DNA from: Erythrophleum ivorense
Lineage: Eukaryota; Streptophyta; Magnoliopsida; Fabales; Fabaceae
Length of the DNA: 64,000 bases
Direction of reading: 5' to 3'
Assembly: GCA_026724425.1 (NCBI GenBank)
Contig: JAIUCV010000663.1
Coordinates: forward strand, 186,001-250,000
The position numbers were made by a program, and so were the translations under genes. Under the pieces are notes generated by a model that worked only from the letters and a program-made list of their open reading frames with translations, ran no database searches and had not been told where the DNA came from. Numbering within the stretch: position 1 is the stretch's first letter; each line of letters starts with the position of its first letter. Shown here piece by piece: positions 35,748 through 48,179 of the stretch.

Positions 35748-35820
35748 AATCTTAATCTCTCTCTCTTTATAGCTATTGTTTTATTTTGTTTTGTCTCTTT
35801 CTCTCTTCTTCTTTTCTTCT
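34081..35820. repeat. About 870-bp tandem duplication across LTR edge
   Basis: Unit 1 begins near 34081 and unit 2 near 34952, both with caaaacagatccataaat. Each includes the LTR start (34876 and 35747) plus about 70 bases of flank (aatcttaatctct, tttatagctattgttt). Because flank is included, the duplication happened after insertion and after the present right junction was formed. Confidence 0.9.
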
Positions 35821-38134
35821 CCCTTTTTCTCTATTATTTTTTTTGAGTACCAACAGTTAATCGCTAAATTTTTCATGTTAACTTCCTTTCCTTCTTAACT
35901 CTTAACCCATTTAAGGACTGACTCCTAGATACTAAGTCTGACTCTCCTTAATAGTTGACACCAAGACCTACTAGGAATTTCCACGTAGTTAGCCTTATAG
36001 TATTTATTCCACTAATAGCAATATAGAAGAATGACCTTATTTGATAATGAAGTTTCATTCGTCCTTCACTTAGAATATCCCTACATTTCTTTAGCCCAAC
36101 CTTTTAAATCAAAATGGGTTTTACCTCTTACAAGGTCATCTAGTCTAAGTTTCCAAGTCTTACATTCAACTATCTCATAAATTATTGCACACATTATCCT
36201 CATTTATTGTCCATTAATAGAAAGTTCATTATTTCCATTGGACATATAAAATTCTCCTTTCGCTTTCAATTAGTGCCCAAGATTCCTCCTCCTCATTCGT
36301 TGAGATTCCCAAGGGTTGGAACTAATATAAAGTCTGATTTCACAACTAATCTCTTCAAGGCACCCAAACACTTTAGGTTCACCTTCCACATAATTGAAAT
36401 CAAACATAAATATGATATTTCAGTCTAGATTATATTCTCTAATAAGACCTGATCTTAAAGGTGAGAGTACCTTGTCCAGAGCATCAAGGTAATCCTTTAG
36501 GACTTAAGAATGAGTTTCTTTAAATCTTACAAGCCATAGTTCCAATGGATGGTTTATTAGATAACATAGTTTCCATTACTTGCCCATAACATTAAGAATT
36601 TATGGCTCCTGATGATTGTTCATTATAGACAACCTGATCACCACCCTTAAGGGTAACCAACATAGGAAAATCCTTAATAGACCTCTTCCCTCTCTCTCCT
36701 TTTTTTTTCTGTAGTGGTGAAGGCATCATTGCAATCATATACATGTGATTCCAAAGACTACTACGATCAATAGATCCAAGTGTTTCATCTTAGTTCATAG
36801 TTAGTACAAATGTTAGTAGTCAACTCCATGTCGTCTATACTTGGTTGATGTCAACCGAACATCTCCTTGGGTCTCATGCCATTATATAGTCTCAAAGGAC
36901 TGCCCCTTTTTATCCCTTACACTTAACTGAGGGATTTTCACACAAGTATAATCATTCTTCAACTAGCATACTACTCACCCTCTCCAAGATGTACCAATTT
37001 CCCTCTTACTTCCTCACACATAGTTAAGTTTTTTCTGGGTAATATTCTATAATCTAAAAATTCATAATGATTCCTTAAGAGTAATGAGATAATATCTTGT
37101 CAGCAATATCTAGGATCTTGTCAACAAGGTTTTCTAACAGTAAGTACAAGGTCTTTTAACAACAAATTATAGTATATAGCATATGATGGTATAAAAGTTC
37201 TCACCCTTATACAATGATTTGTGCTAAGCACAACTAACTCTTGCTCCTCTAAAAGCCCTAGGCCTCAACTTACACCTGACTATTAAGAGTTAAATTAACA
37301 TAATAATGAGGCTTAGTGAGTCCTTTCATTATCAACACTCCCCAATTGCCCACAAATCAGGTAAGGGTTCCCAATGAGAGACTTCTAGTATCATTTACAA
37401 CTAGTGATTCATCCTTCCCTATTAGTCATTATACTAAGGTTTTATTGTAATAGCATAAGTCAATTGCATGACAACCACCTTTTATTCACTTCCCCTGAGT
37501 AATTATTCTAGATCAGGGAGTCCTCTTTCAAAATTAGGGAGTTCTACTACTATAGTAAGTATTAGTCCATCTCAAATTCTCAATGTTGTCTCTATCCCCT
37601 TAATCACGCCACATGTGATATATGACAATAAGACTATTGATGACGAAATCAGACTTTACTTTTAATATTAGTAGGCAATTCTTTCCTGTGGCCATACACA
37701 TGCTCATCACCCCATGATGACTGTATCTTAACCACTTGTACGTACATGGGTAACATTTTATTCTCTTTTTAGGTGGATCTTTACTATCAAGATCTCTTCT
37801 TTACCTTCCAAGTAAAAAGCCTACTTAGTCTAGTTTGACACCAATTTAGTGGTCAAAATTCATCAAATCATATGATAAGTGGCACACCTTGCATGCCCCT
37901 AGAACCGAAGTGTCGATAAATGAGCATATCCCACGTGCCTCTAGCACTAAAGTGATGTAGAATCTTACCTTACACTCCCCGAGTGCATCATGCACGTAAA
38001 GTGCCTCTAACCACCACCCAAATGCATGTCAACACAAAACATAAGTAAATTGAATCACATAAAAGAGACAACATGCATAAGCACCACATACCTATAGACC
38101 TCACCCTTATCACACAAAGGGGTCTCCTTTCTTA

Positions 38135-38323
38135 TCACATGCCCTCTCTTGTCTTGATACACCAAGGGAGGAGCCTCAAAGCTCTCAAAGTTCCTTCCAA
38201 AACATCATCTCCCCTAATCTCTTGCTTTAAAGTCGCTATTCCCCATTCAAAAATGGATTTCGTAATTCGAAGTGTTTCTTGCCCTCCTTTCTTATCATCA
38301 TTAACTAAAGATGGCTTACTCAC
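38135..38323 (-). pseudogene. Small open frame of unknown nature
   Basis: A 62-codon minus-strand frame with a GTG start, whose reading continues upstream without a stop for at least several codons (TIGVSKPSLV). The composition is mixed and hydrophilic (KSIFEWGIATLKQE, RGDDVLEGTLRAL), more protein-like than other frames nearby. It could be a leftover of gag in the A element, whose gag would lie on this strand between primer site and pol. No family is recognised and stops follow soon after. Confidence 0.25.
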
Positions 38324-38762
38324 TCCAATAGTTTGAATAAAACTATTTGAAATGTTCTTTGGCTCTTATCACCCTTATTCATTAGGCCTAAATTGCAGTA
38401 GCTAAGATCAAGTAATTGCATTCTTTATTAACTGTGATTAAGCAAGTGGGTTAGGACCTCTGTACCTATAAAGCCTTAACTTTGGGGACCTTTTGAAGTC
38501 TACATAGTTCTAACTTAGTATGAATTGTACATCACTTCATATATTTAGTCAATCACACTTATTTATTATACACTAGTTTCCAAACTTCCATTGTCAATTT
38601 CCCAATTATAAGTAAGGCTTATATCTTACCCCTTAATAAGGTTTTTATAGCTAGTAAAGTGTTTTACTCTGTATCGTTGCCTTCTCAATTTTCAACATCA
38701 CTCTAGATGGCCCTTGAAAAGCTTAGAAATTTGCTTAAGTAAAGAATTGCTACTCTTGTTGT

Positions 38763-38990
38763 GATCAGTTGACTACTTTGATAGGCTAGTCAACTGGTCG
38801 ACCATACTCAGTCGGTTTGCTTAATAAATGGTGGTCAACTAGTCATAAATACTATTAGTAGCCTTGTTCATCATTCTCACTAGTTACCTGGTCTCATTCA
38901 TTTAATCAACTAGTGTCTCACAATGAGTGACTGGTGCATCTACCGTGTAGTTAGTAGGCAACAAGCCTTAACTAGTTGACTATCTAGATT
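38763..38990. repeat. CAACTAGT / TTGAC motif cluster
   Basis: Variants of AGTTGACTA, TAGTCAACTGGT, GTCAACTAGT and ACTAGTTGAC occur about every 20-60 bases on both strands (near 38768, 38787, 38833, 38903, 38971). They contain the W-box core TTGAC. The cluster sits in the A internal region just left of solo LTR C2. Confidence 0.5.
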
Positions 38991-38996
38991 GAGACT

Positions 38997-41900
38997 TGTA
39001 ACATCCAAGTTTTGATAGACATGAGAACTTAAGGTTGTTGAATTTTTTTTTTAAGTTTGCTGGCTATAGTGAGCGTACTTGTTAGCTATAGCAAGTGTAC
39101 CTATTCGCTATAGCGAGAATGCTATTAGCTATAGTGAGTGTACCTATTCATTATAGCAAGAAGCCAGTTAACTATAGTGAGTTCAGGGGCTAATACAAAA
39201 TCCAAAGAGTTTCTCACAATAGCGCCAGCCGTAGCGAGCATGGGGGCACCTGGAACTGATAAGGGCTCGCTATAGTGAGGGTGCTTTCCCACTATTACGA
39301 GATTTAGTCCAAAAAAGTGTAGAAAAAGGGAATTCTTAAAACGTCCAAAACTCTTCCCCACCTCTGGACTGACTTTTAGCTAGCTGAAAGGAGAGAGAGA
39401 GAGAGGCCAAAGAGAAGGGTGCACAAGAGGGAGAGCCAAGAGAGAAAGAAGAAGTTTTGAAAAGGTGAGAAACCTTACTCCTTTCCTTGCTTCTTCTCAT
39501 GCCAAGTCTCTTCTCCACCTTCTCTTCTCTTTTCCTTGAATCTAGAGGTTGATATGGTTCTGTTTTAAGGTCAGCCCAAGCAGAAAAAGGAAGTCTCAGA
39601 AGGAGAGGCTTATTGTAAGTGGAAGACTCTTGGAAAAAACTCACAAACAAGGTAAGCTTCTTGAGTCTTAATGGCTTCTTCTTGGATGTCTCTCTTTAGT
39701 AAAATTTGGGTCAGACCTAGCCACTTAGAGGAAGATGAATTCTAACCTTAGTAAGAGAGAAATAAGTGCTTGAGAGTGTGAGAATTAAGAATAGTCTATT
39801 GGAATCAAATGGGAAGCAATGAAGTCAAAGATTGAAAATCTTAGGGTTTTAAGACAAATGCTTAAGTGTAATTTTCCTAAAGTTATTCTAGTATATCTAA
39901 GAGCTTGTATGAGTCCCTTAGACCTTTAGGAAGATTGTAAAGAGCCATTCCCTTAAGGAAAAAAGTAAGACCACTTCCATGGGTATCCAAAGAGGCATTA
40001 TCTAGGCTTAAACTACAAGTCACACCTAGGGAGTAATTTAAATTTCTTTAAGGCCAGAAAGAGGCTAATTATGAGTAAGAAACATTAAAGGAAGCCTTGG
40101 AATGAAATTAGGAGGCTTGTAAGGGAAGATGGACTTATAAGGTCCATATTAGAGCACAAAGAGGCATTGTGAATCAAGTAGCCTAATCTTGAGTTGTAAG
40201 GAGCTAAGTTTTATGTCAATGGCTTAGTTATGCTCCATTTATGTTTATAGTCTAAGAGAAATGAGTCCCGCCTCCTTACAAGAGTGTGACCATGAAGGGG
40301 AAGGGAATTCTAAGAGAAAAGTATTGTGATCCATTACAAAGTAGCCCTCTAACCTTTCTCTTATCTATGTGCGTGGATGTTTTCTTGCTTGGGATGCTTG
40401 TGTATATGTTTGAACTATGAAAAGTATGTCTAGCTAGTAAGAATATATATGGTACCACTTATGTGTATTAAATTGATTTTATGTGTGCATAAGACTTGAA
40501 TAGACTTGGTGATGCCAAAAGTTCCTTAACAAGGGTGAGGATGAGCCTTAAGTCCCTTAGCATGGGTGAGACAAGCCAAAAGTCTCAAGAGGAGTAAGGC
40601 TTAGTCAAAAGTCCCAAGAGAAATGGGTAAGGCAAGTCCAAAAGTCCCAAGAGAAGTGGGTGAGGCTAACCAAGGTCTTAAGAGTCTCCTTTGATGTAAT
40701 TGAGACTTTATGAAATGGAAATCATGTTCTTGTTATGCACATGTAGCTTACAGACCATGCATGGCATCCATTTGTATGATAATGCATCCATCATGTATGA
40801 TTGAAAGTGTATAGGGTTATTGAGATTCTTTGAATCTCACTCCCTCTCCATCGCCTAACATGTCCAGGTGGAGCAAAATAGCAAGGAATTTGGGAGCCAC
40901 CCTACTTGAAGAATGGAGGTTGGCAAAGAAGTTGTAAAATGCTTGTATTATAGCCATATAGATGTCAAGTGATGTAATGCAATGATGTAAATGATGTATA
41001 ACCCCTTAGACATATGTAGATACATGTATACATGATGTATGTATGGAAACTAAAGGTATATGAATGAGAATGAATGTTTTTGACATTATATGGCAAGAAT
41101 GCATATGTGTGGTCTTATGTATATCAACAAGTGGGGTAGTGAATTTGTGAGATATGGGTTTTTGGACCCTTTAGGCATGTTTAGAGGTATATTTTGATGC
41201 TTTCTCACATGCTCGAGAAGTCATGGTTAGGGTAGGAAAGCATTTGGACACATTTTGACCCATTTTGGTGCTTATAAAGCTCATTTTGGCACCCTATGTC
41301 ATAAGTGACCAAATGGACAATTTTGAGAATAAGATTTTACACAAATATAGATCTCATATATAGCATTACCATAGAATTTATTATGATTTTTTGAAGTTCA
41401 GCAAATTTTGCATTTTGGTATCAGTTACTGTTCACTTGGTCTAAAATGTTTTTGTGTTATTTGAGGGGCAAATGAGGTCCAATGATTCTAAAATTTTACA
41501 TGGAGAAACTAGACATGCACGGTGAGCTATAGCCATTAGAAGCACCTCATTTGGATGTGTGTATGGAGAGATATGCATTTTTTAAGTTGGAATTTACTGT
41601 CAGTAGTATAGCAAGACCTTGAGCACTGTTCCATCGATTTTCTCTAGCTTAATGTTATTTTTTGGATCTAGAGCTATTTTTTACTTAAAGTAGACATCTG
41701 TAGCTTTCCACATTGGTATAGTTTACTCAATTTGGATTTTTGTGAAATTAGTTATGAATTTTTGAAATCCATATCGGTAAACTATAGCATAATTTTGGGA
41801 CAGCTAGACCTATATCAATTTCCTATTATCAAAAGTAGTCCACACATAGTTCTTATGGCCTAAAAGTATTTTTAGCATAAATTGACATGTAGGGCTTTCT

Positions 41901-42269
41901 AGAAAGCTATGATTTGTTAGATTTTAATTTTTTTAGATTTAATTATAAATTTCCAAAGTTTGCCCTAGAAAACTAAAATCTAGACCCGAAATGGAACTCC
42001 CATTTTTTTGATGTGTGGCCTCCAAATTCAAATTACATAAGATTTTTTATGATGTTTATGACTTGTATTGATGGCTTATGAGTAAGGGATGATATTGGAG
42101 AGCCCACAGGGTCCACGGGGTTCACGAGAGAAAAATTTGAATAGTTAAAACTCTCAATACATGCTATTATGAGCCATGATTTCAATCTACTTTCTTCTTG
42201 AAACCCATGTATAAGCATGTATGGAGTATAATATATGGGAAAGTAAGGCTAAAGTAATATGGTGTTACA
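38997..42269 (+). mobile_element. Family C solo LTR (C2), TSD agact
   Basis: A 3273-bp LTR from TGTAACATCC to ...GGTGTTACA, with exact agact at 38992-38996 and 42270-42274. It is related along its length to C1 and C3 and carries an extra segment around 39700-40330. The TAGCGA array is at 39060-39300. Confidence 0.93.
39060..39300 (+). repeat. Phased TAGCGA array in C2 (CpG-decayed)
   Basis: Unit positions 39067, 39089, 39111, 39132, 39154, 39175, 39220, 39232, 39273 and about 39295. Many units read TAGTGAG or TAGCAAG, the two products expected when the CpG of TAGCGAG is lost by cytosine deamination. Spacing is unchanged from C1 and C3. Confidence 0.88.
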
Positions 42270-42274
42270 AGACT

Positions 42275-42641
42275 AGTAACCCAATTTTTGAAAAAGAAGG
42301 GCAAAATTCTAGCTCTTTCATTGGCATTAACAACCTCAAGTCTCAAAATTAATGATATTTAAAGCATTATAAGATAGAATCTTATTATAATCTATAATTT
42401 TCAAGGACACGCTCATTGTGATGGGTGATGTTCTGAATAAGATTCAAGAAACATTCATTTTAACAAGCACTACAAGCCTCACATCATCATTCCTCTATAT
42501 TTCTTTCTAGAACATAAGGAGCAATAACCACATGTTCACATAATTAGCTATTTTTATAAGCTAATACTATGCCAAGTATGCATCATGATTGTCAAGCTTC
42601 TAACTATAAAATTTAAATTAGAACAGTTTTCTTAAACCATT
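42275..42641 (-). other. Leader of family A element, non-coding
   Basis: The 367 bases between solo LTR C2 and the primer site would be the 5' untranslated leader of the A element. No open frame or motif stands out. Confidence 0.5.
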
Positions 42642-42653
42642 GCTCTGATACCA
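42642..42653 (-). other. Primer-binding site, initiator tRNA-Met
   Basis: Minus strand TGGTATCAGAGC, the exact 12-base complement of the 3' end of plant initiator tRNA-Met, two bases from the LTR end at 42656. It proves that the family A unit is a true LTR and that this copy is a 5' LTR on the minus strand. Confidence 0.92.
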
Positions 42654-43982
42654 AATGTAACGATCCTAAATTCTAATCATGGTAATTAAGGTTAAAGACG
42701 CGATTAATAGTCCTAAATCAAGGTTTAAAGTCATTATGATTACTTACATTAGGAAAAAGTGCAGAAATTTAAACCTTAATGTTGTAAAGTCATTAATTAA
42801 TTACTTATAACCATTTATGCACATGAGAGAATCAAACCTGCAATCATAAGCCCTTAATCCTTTCATCCATTAATTCTAATTCATAAGAATCTCCTACAAG
42901 AGTTCCTAACTTATTCCCTAACATTTCCATAGAGAAAGCCAAGGTTTCTAGGTCATTATAAGGAATTGAGTACCTTCGCCGCAGCTAAATACTCTCACGC
43001 TGCGGCTAGAGGACCTCTTGGATCTTCTTAACTTGCTCCTTAATATTGGCCACTGCCAACTATCCCTTTAGCTGTGGCTAATTACCCTTTGTTAATCTCC
43101 CTAGACAACTTTGTCACTTTTGGTCGAGGCTAATCAAATTTTGGCCACTGCCAATTACCTTTTGTTACTCTCCCTAGGCAACTTCATCACTTTTGGCCGA
43201 GGCCAATTAAATTTTAGCTGTGGCCAATTACCTTATATTCTTATAACTCCCAAGGTTTCATCCCATGCTCTCCAATTCTCCCTCTAGTAATACTCTAGGC
43301 CACTTTAACTTAATTTATGAAGATTTAGTGTCATTCTTTTACCTAATCTACCCAACACATCTATTATTACCCATTCAAAACTCAAATGTGGATCCTTAAT
43401 CCTCTAACCACCATAAACCAGCAAGTTTAATGATCAATGACAGCAAAGAGTTCATAAACTACTCACATTTCCATTCAAACATAAATCCCAATAAAAACAT
43501 CACTAGTTTAAGTTGACATCTAATGTGTCACGTGATTACAGTCCTTATGCTTGGCAATATGTGATGCAATGTGGCAATTACATAAAATTAGTAATCTAAT
43601 TACATAATACAATCTGACAAGGTTTCCAAACCTATATGCTACCAAATCATATAATAAGCTTCCATTAGTTTCTCCTTGCCACTAAGAGGTCCAGTCCTTG
43701 AAAATATTAGCCCACAACCAGCGTGAGATATACAATCTCAGTAACAAGAGGCAAATTCTGTATATATGTACAGATTAATCAATACAATGCAATTTCATAT
43801 CATTAATACCAAAATCATCAATTCAATTTGCAAATGTACTAGTTAAACTACTAATAACTACTGTCTCATACTAGCAATCACATACAACATGTTAATGGCC
43901 AATAACACCGGAAGAGGTTTTTCCACGGCACCTACCCCATAATGAGTACAACTAGGGCTCAGTGCATCTGGGGTCTGATCAC

Positions 43983-46703
43983 TGTAACAACAAGAAAAAA
44001 AAAGTTAAAAATTTTTTGAAGTCCTGAAATTTTCTAAGTCTACTAGCTATAGCGAGAAATGGCCTAGCTATATCGAATGTACCTGTTCGCTATAGCAAGA
44101 AATGATCTAGTTATAGCGAGAGTGCCTTCTAGCTATAGTAAAAATGCTTTTAGCTATAGCAAGTGCAGGCATCCCATACAAAAACCAAGGAGCTGCTCAC
44201 CATAGCGAAAGCAGGGGTCTGGGACTGATATATGCTTACCATAGCAAGGGTTATTCTTCGCTATAGCGAGGGTAAGTCCAGAAAAGTGTGAAAAAAGAGA
44301 ATTTGACTTCTTAAAATGTCCAGATCCATTCTTTCTCCTTTAATTGACCTAAGCTTCGACCAAAAGAGAGAAAAGGGCTGTGGAGAGAGGGAGAGACCTA
44401 GAGAAGGAAGGAGAACAAGCAAAAAGGTAAGCAAGCTTGAGATTTCCACAGCTTTCCTTCTTAGTATGTTCTTCTTTCTTTGCCCTCTCTTTCTATGGTT
44501 TTAGTTGTTGAGTTGGGCTTGGTTCAGAAGAGGAAAAGTGGAAAACCACTCTTGAAGAAGGCTAGAACTCATGTATCTTCACTTCTTCTTCTTTGCTTTC
44601 CTTTCTTGAAAGCTTGAGAGAGGAAGGAGAGTTAGTGGAATTCTAGAGAGAGAATCCCTAGTTTCTTACATATGTAGTGGGGTTTGCGTTGATGAAGAGC
44701 TCCTTAGCTTTGTGAGTGTTTATTTGAGTTATAAGAGAGTAACTCTATGCTCTTTATTATGTCTAGGCTCAAGAGAAGCAACTCCATCTAGTTGTGCTTG
44801 TAGGACTATGAAGGAAGAAGAGAAATTGAAAGGGAAGGCATGTGTTAGCCGATAAGGTAGCTCTCCGCTCTTTCTTGTTGCATTCTTGGATGTGTAATAG
44901 TCATTGTATGCTTGTGTATGTGCTTGTATGATGAGACATGCCATTTGATGTTGCCTTGATACATTGGAACTAATATGCTTATGATATGGATTGTGAAAAT
45001 TGCGCGGGTGAGGTGGTGCCGAAAGTCCTTTGAGACGGCTGAGGTAGAGCAAAAAGTCCCTAAACCAAAGGTGAGGCCAATCCGAAAGTCCCAAAACTCA
45101 GGTGAGGCTAGACCAAAAGTCCCTAGAGCTTATTCTTGGCATTGATATAATATCATGGCATGAAAATCATATGTTGTGTAATTGTGAATGAGTTGCATGC
45201 TTTAACTTGTTTATATATCTTGATTGCTTCCTTGAATGAGTGTATGAGCTATTGAGATTCCATGAATCTCACCCCCTTCCCTCTCCCATCTCATATGGTC
45301 TACGTAGAGCTCAAGAGCCTAAGAGTGAAGGCCATGAGGCATAGAAGGCCTTATTTTGCCACTTTTGCACACTCACACCTAGCTTGATGTATAGGAAGAC
45401 CAAGTGCTTATGTATATCTACTATTTTTGAGATGTAAATATTTGAGCAAGTGTAAAAGTATGTATTAATGATGTATGAACTATGTAGAGAGCCAAAGCAA
45501 TGGAAATGTAGGATTTCACCCCTTTGTGGCTTACATGTAAGAGTGTATTTTGGCCCGTAGCATAGTGATTTTGAGATGTGTATTGATTTAGACCACTTGA
45601 GTATTTCATATATGCTATGTTTATACTTTCAAACTTGCCCAAGAGGTGCTAGAACATGTGGGAGGCCATTTGGACCTACTTTGAACCATTTTGGGTGCCA
45701 AAACTGCCATATTTGTGAGCTCCATCAAAGTATGACCAGATGAACTCTTCTTGGTATGAAATTTGGCATGCTTCTAGATCCTATTGAGAGCTTCTTGAAA
45801 AGCTAAAGTGGGTAATATTCAGAGGTTTAGGAAATATTTTCCAAATTGTTGAAGTTGGAGAATTTTTTGGTTTTGGTTATTGTACTGTGCAACTAGGTCC
45901 GAAAATGAATCTGTGTCATTCATGGACCAAATGGTGTCCGATTGTCATGAAATTTTATGGGTATAAACTAGATATCCATAGTGACCTATACACTAGAAGC
46001 ACCTCAATCCAAGGTCTGTAGAGGGAGAATGAACTTTTTGAAGTTCTGTGTCAGTATCAGGGAAGCCATTCGACCTTCGTTATTGTTCCATCAATTTTTG
46101 AGGTCCAAGGGCTACTGAAACAATCTGAACTTATTTTTTCCCTCTAGTTAACATCTTTATCTTTCCAAATTGCTATAGTTTTCCCAGATTGGATTTTTGT
46201 GGAATTAGTTATGAATTTTCGAAGTTCATGACAGCAAGCTGCACCAGTACTAGGGACAGCCGAACCTTTGTCTCTTTTTTGATGTCAAACATGGTGCAAA
46301 CACTGAGATTGTGGTTGGGAGTTATTTTTAGTGTGAATTTAACATCCAAATATTTCTAGAGAGATAGGTTTTTCTTGATTCCCATTTTTCTAGAATTAGT
46401 TATGATTTTCCAAAATTAGAGCCAAAAATCTAACTTTTGGGCTCATTTGAGAAATTGCATTTTCTTGGTTTTTAGCTTCATATCCATGGTTTATGAGTTG
46501 TTTGATGCTGTGTATCAGTTTTATAAATGGAGTTTGAGTATAGAATGTGAGTGATGGGTTCATGGGACCCACAGGGCAAAATATGACTGGTTAACCCCGA
46601 CTTAAAATAGTAAAATACCACAGTTTTGGTCATTTTCATTAGAAATCATATGGAATCAAGCATAGAGGGAGATTAGTTGGAGTTAAGTCATTATGGTGTT
46701 ACA
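43983..46703 (+). mobile_element. Family C solo LTR (C3), TSD atcac
   Basis: A 2721-bp LTR from TGTAACAACAAG to ...GGTGTTACA, with exact atcac at 43978-43982 and 46704-46708. It interrupts the conserved core of the A LTR (tctgatcac / aacctggtgc). The 121-codon minus frame at 44729-45094 lies inside and resembles no protein I know. Confidence 0.93.
44041..44270 (+). repeat. Phased TAGCGA array in C3
   Basis: Units at 44050, 44071, 44093, 44114, 44136 and 44157 give steps of 21, 22, 21, 22, 21, the most regular run in the window; further units are at 44203, 44242 and 44264. Several have lost the CpG (TAGCAAG, TAGTAAA, TATCGAA). Confidence 0.9.
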
Positions 46704-48179
46704 ATCACAACCTGGTGCTCGATCGAAACACATGCATGGGTGGCAGCCGCACCATAACTCCATCATGGACTCATAAGGTCTAATCACAATCTTAATTCAA
46801 GTAGTTAACTAATCATTTAGCATTTCAAAATCAAACATGTGTAACAAATATCATATTAATATGAGAACATACATAGAATTAAGAAAAATAACCTCAGTTA
46901 CCTCAATGAAACTAATTACTCTTCCTTTAACTACCACATGATCCAAAGCATACCAAGCTTAACATAAGCATAATCATCATCATTTAACGATCATTAGTTA
47001 GGCATTTCCTTATCCACAAATTAATTTTAACAAGAGTTCATTGAGAGCTTCTTACCCAAGCTTCCTAAGGGTCTATTATACCAATTCAAGGTCACAACAA
47101 CAAGAACTCACAATAGGTCACTCTTAACATCTCCATTTTCGCACATGTAAAAGCCAAGCACCAAAAGCCAGTCGAAATGATGGGAATTCAGTATATATAC
47201 CACACAAGAGAAAGGAGAACACTTACACATGCACCCAAGAGGTCAAATGGATTGGGTTGAACCTCAACTACCAAGAGCACACCATGGGTCATTCTAAAAT
47301 TTGAATTTGAGTCATCAAGTCTAGAAATTTCATTGTTTCACCTTCATCTCCTTGCAATTTCGCATAATAGCAGAACCCATTATGAAAATGAATCCTTAGG
47401 GACATTTTTCAGCAAAATAATACACAAAATGAGAGGGAAATGCTTACCCAATCAACCCTCTAACTTCTAACTCCAAAAATCTTGCAAGGAAACACACAAA
47501 TACCAAATTTTAGATTTGAGAAAGAGGTAAAAATGCCCAAAACCAAAAACTAATTAGACCAAAATGAAGAGAAGAATGAGAGGGACATATTTTATATAGA
47601 TTACCTTAGCCAAATCTTCCTCTAAAAGTGAGAAATGGTGGAAGAATGCAGAAAAACCCTAGCCCCTCTTCTCAAGTACGAAAATGGAGTCCTCTTTAGC
47701 TGAAAAATGAGTGGGTATGCTGACTAAGGAAGTGGGGGATGGATATGTTAGGGTTTTTGATGGGTTTAGGCTGACCCAAAAGCCTAAAATCCAAGTAGGT
47801 TCAGAATTTAGTTTGTTAGGCTAAAGTATATGGATTTATTTGAATTGGATTTGCACATGATTATAATTGGGCCTCTAAGAAATAGAATTAGACTTTCTTA
47901 TGACAAAAGTGAGCTTCTATACTCAGTTCATGGTATAAATAAATTAATCATAAGGCCTAAATTAAATGTCCATCTCCCTTTAGTTAATTCCCTATTAAAC
48001 GCATAACTATGATTAATATATCTTCACCCTACAATAACCAAACATGATTATTAACTTGAAATGCCTAAAATAAACCCATTTCTTTAGAAAACCTTATTTT
48101 CTTTATTTTTTTCAATTTCCTATATTAACTCTTTAATTCGTCATAATTATCCTTAATTAATTTTGGATGTTACAGGTTT

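Larger units (their letters stand above)
35748..38996 (-). other. Internal region of family A element, part 1
   Basis: About 3.2 kb between the B element and solo LTR C2, assigned to the A element because it lies between its two LTRs. It begins with a pyrimidine-rich stretch (35750-35840; purine-rich on the minus strand) and holds another at about 36685-36715. The minus frame at 38135-38323 is the only notable one. I see no gag or pol signature. An alternative is an unrelated older element. Confidence 0.45.
19814..48174 (-). mobile_element. Family A retrotransposon, complete span, nested
   Basis: A minus-strand element of 28.4 kb including its nested insertions, flanked by exact ggttt duplications (19809-19813, 48175-48179). 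The 5' LTR is 42656-48174 and the primer site is 42642-42653. The 3' LTR is represented only by its last 479 bases (19814-20292). Over those bases I count about 40 differences from the 5' LTR, mostly transitions, so the insertion is not recent. After removing insertions, about 3.6 kb of internal sequence remains, without recognisable gag or pol. That fits a large non-autonomous (LARD-like) element or a badly decayed Ty3/gypsy element. The first part of the 3' LTR, with the polypurine tract, is missing next to the B element. Confidence 0.82.
42656..48174 (-). mobile_element. Family A 5' LTR, split by C3
   Basis: It runs from TGTAACGATCC (42656, LTR 3' end) to ...TTGGATGTTACA (48174, LTR start). 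Removing C3 and one target copy gives about 2.79 kb. The palindrome array lies at 43060-43230 (TTGG starts at 43193 and TTAG at 43214, 21 bases apart). C3 sits inside the conserved core. Confidence 0.9.

Noticed and set aside
42642..42653. tRNA gene remnant
   Set aside because: Only the 12 bases of a primer-binding site are present, placed exactly two bases from an LTR end.
44729..45094. 121-codon minus-strand frame
   Set aside because: It lies within solo LTR C3, antisense to it, with no family words and no equivalent in C1 or C2 that I could see.
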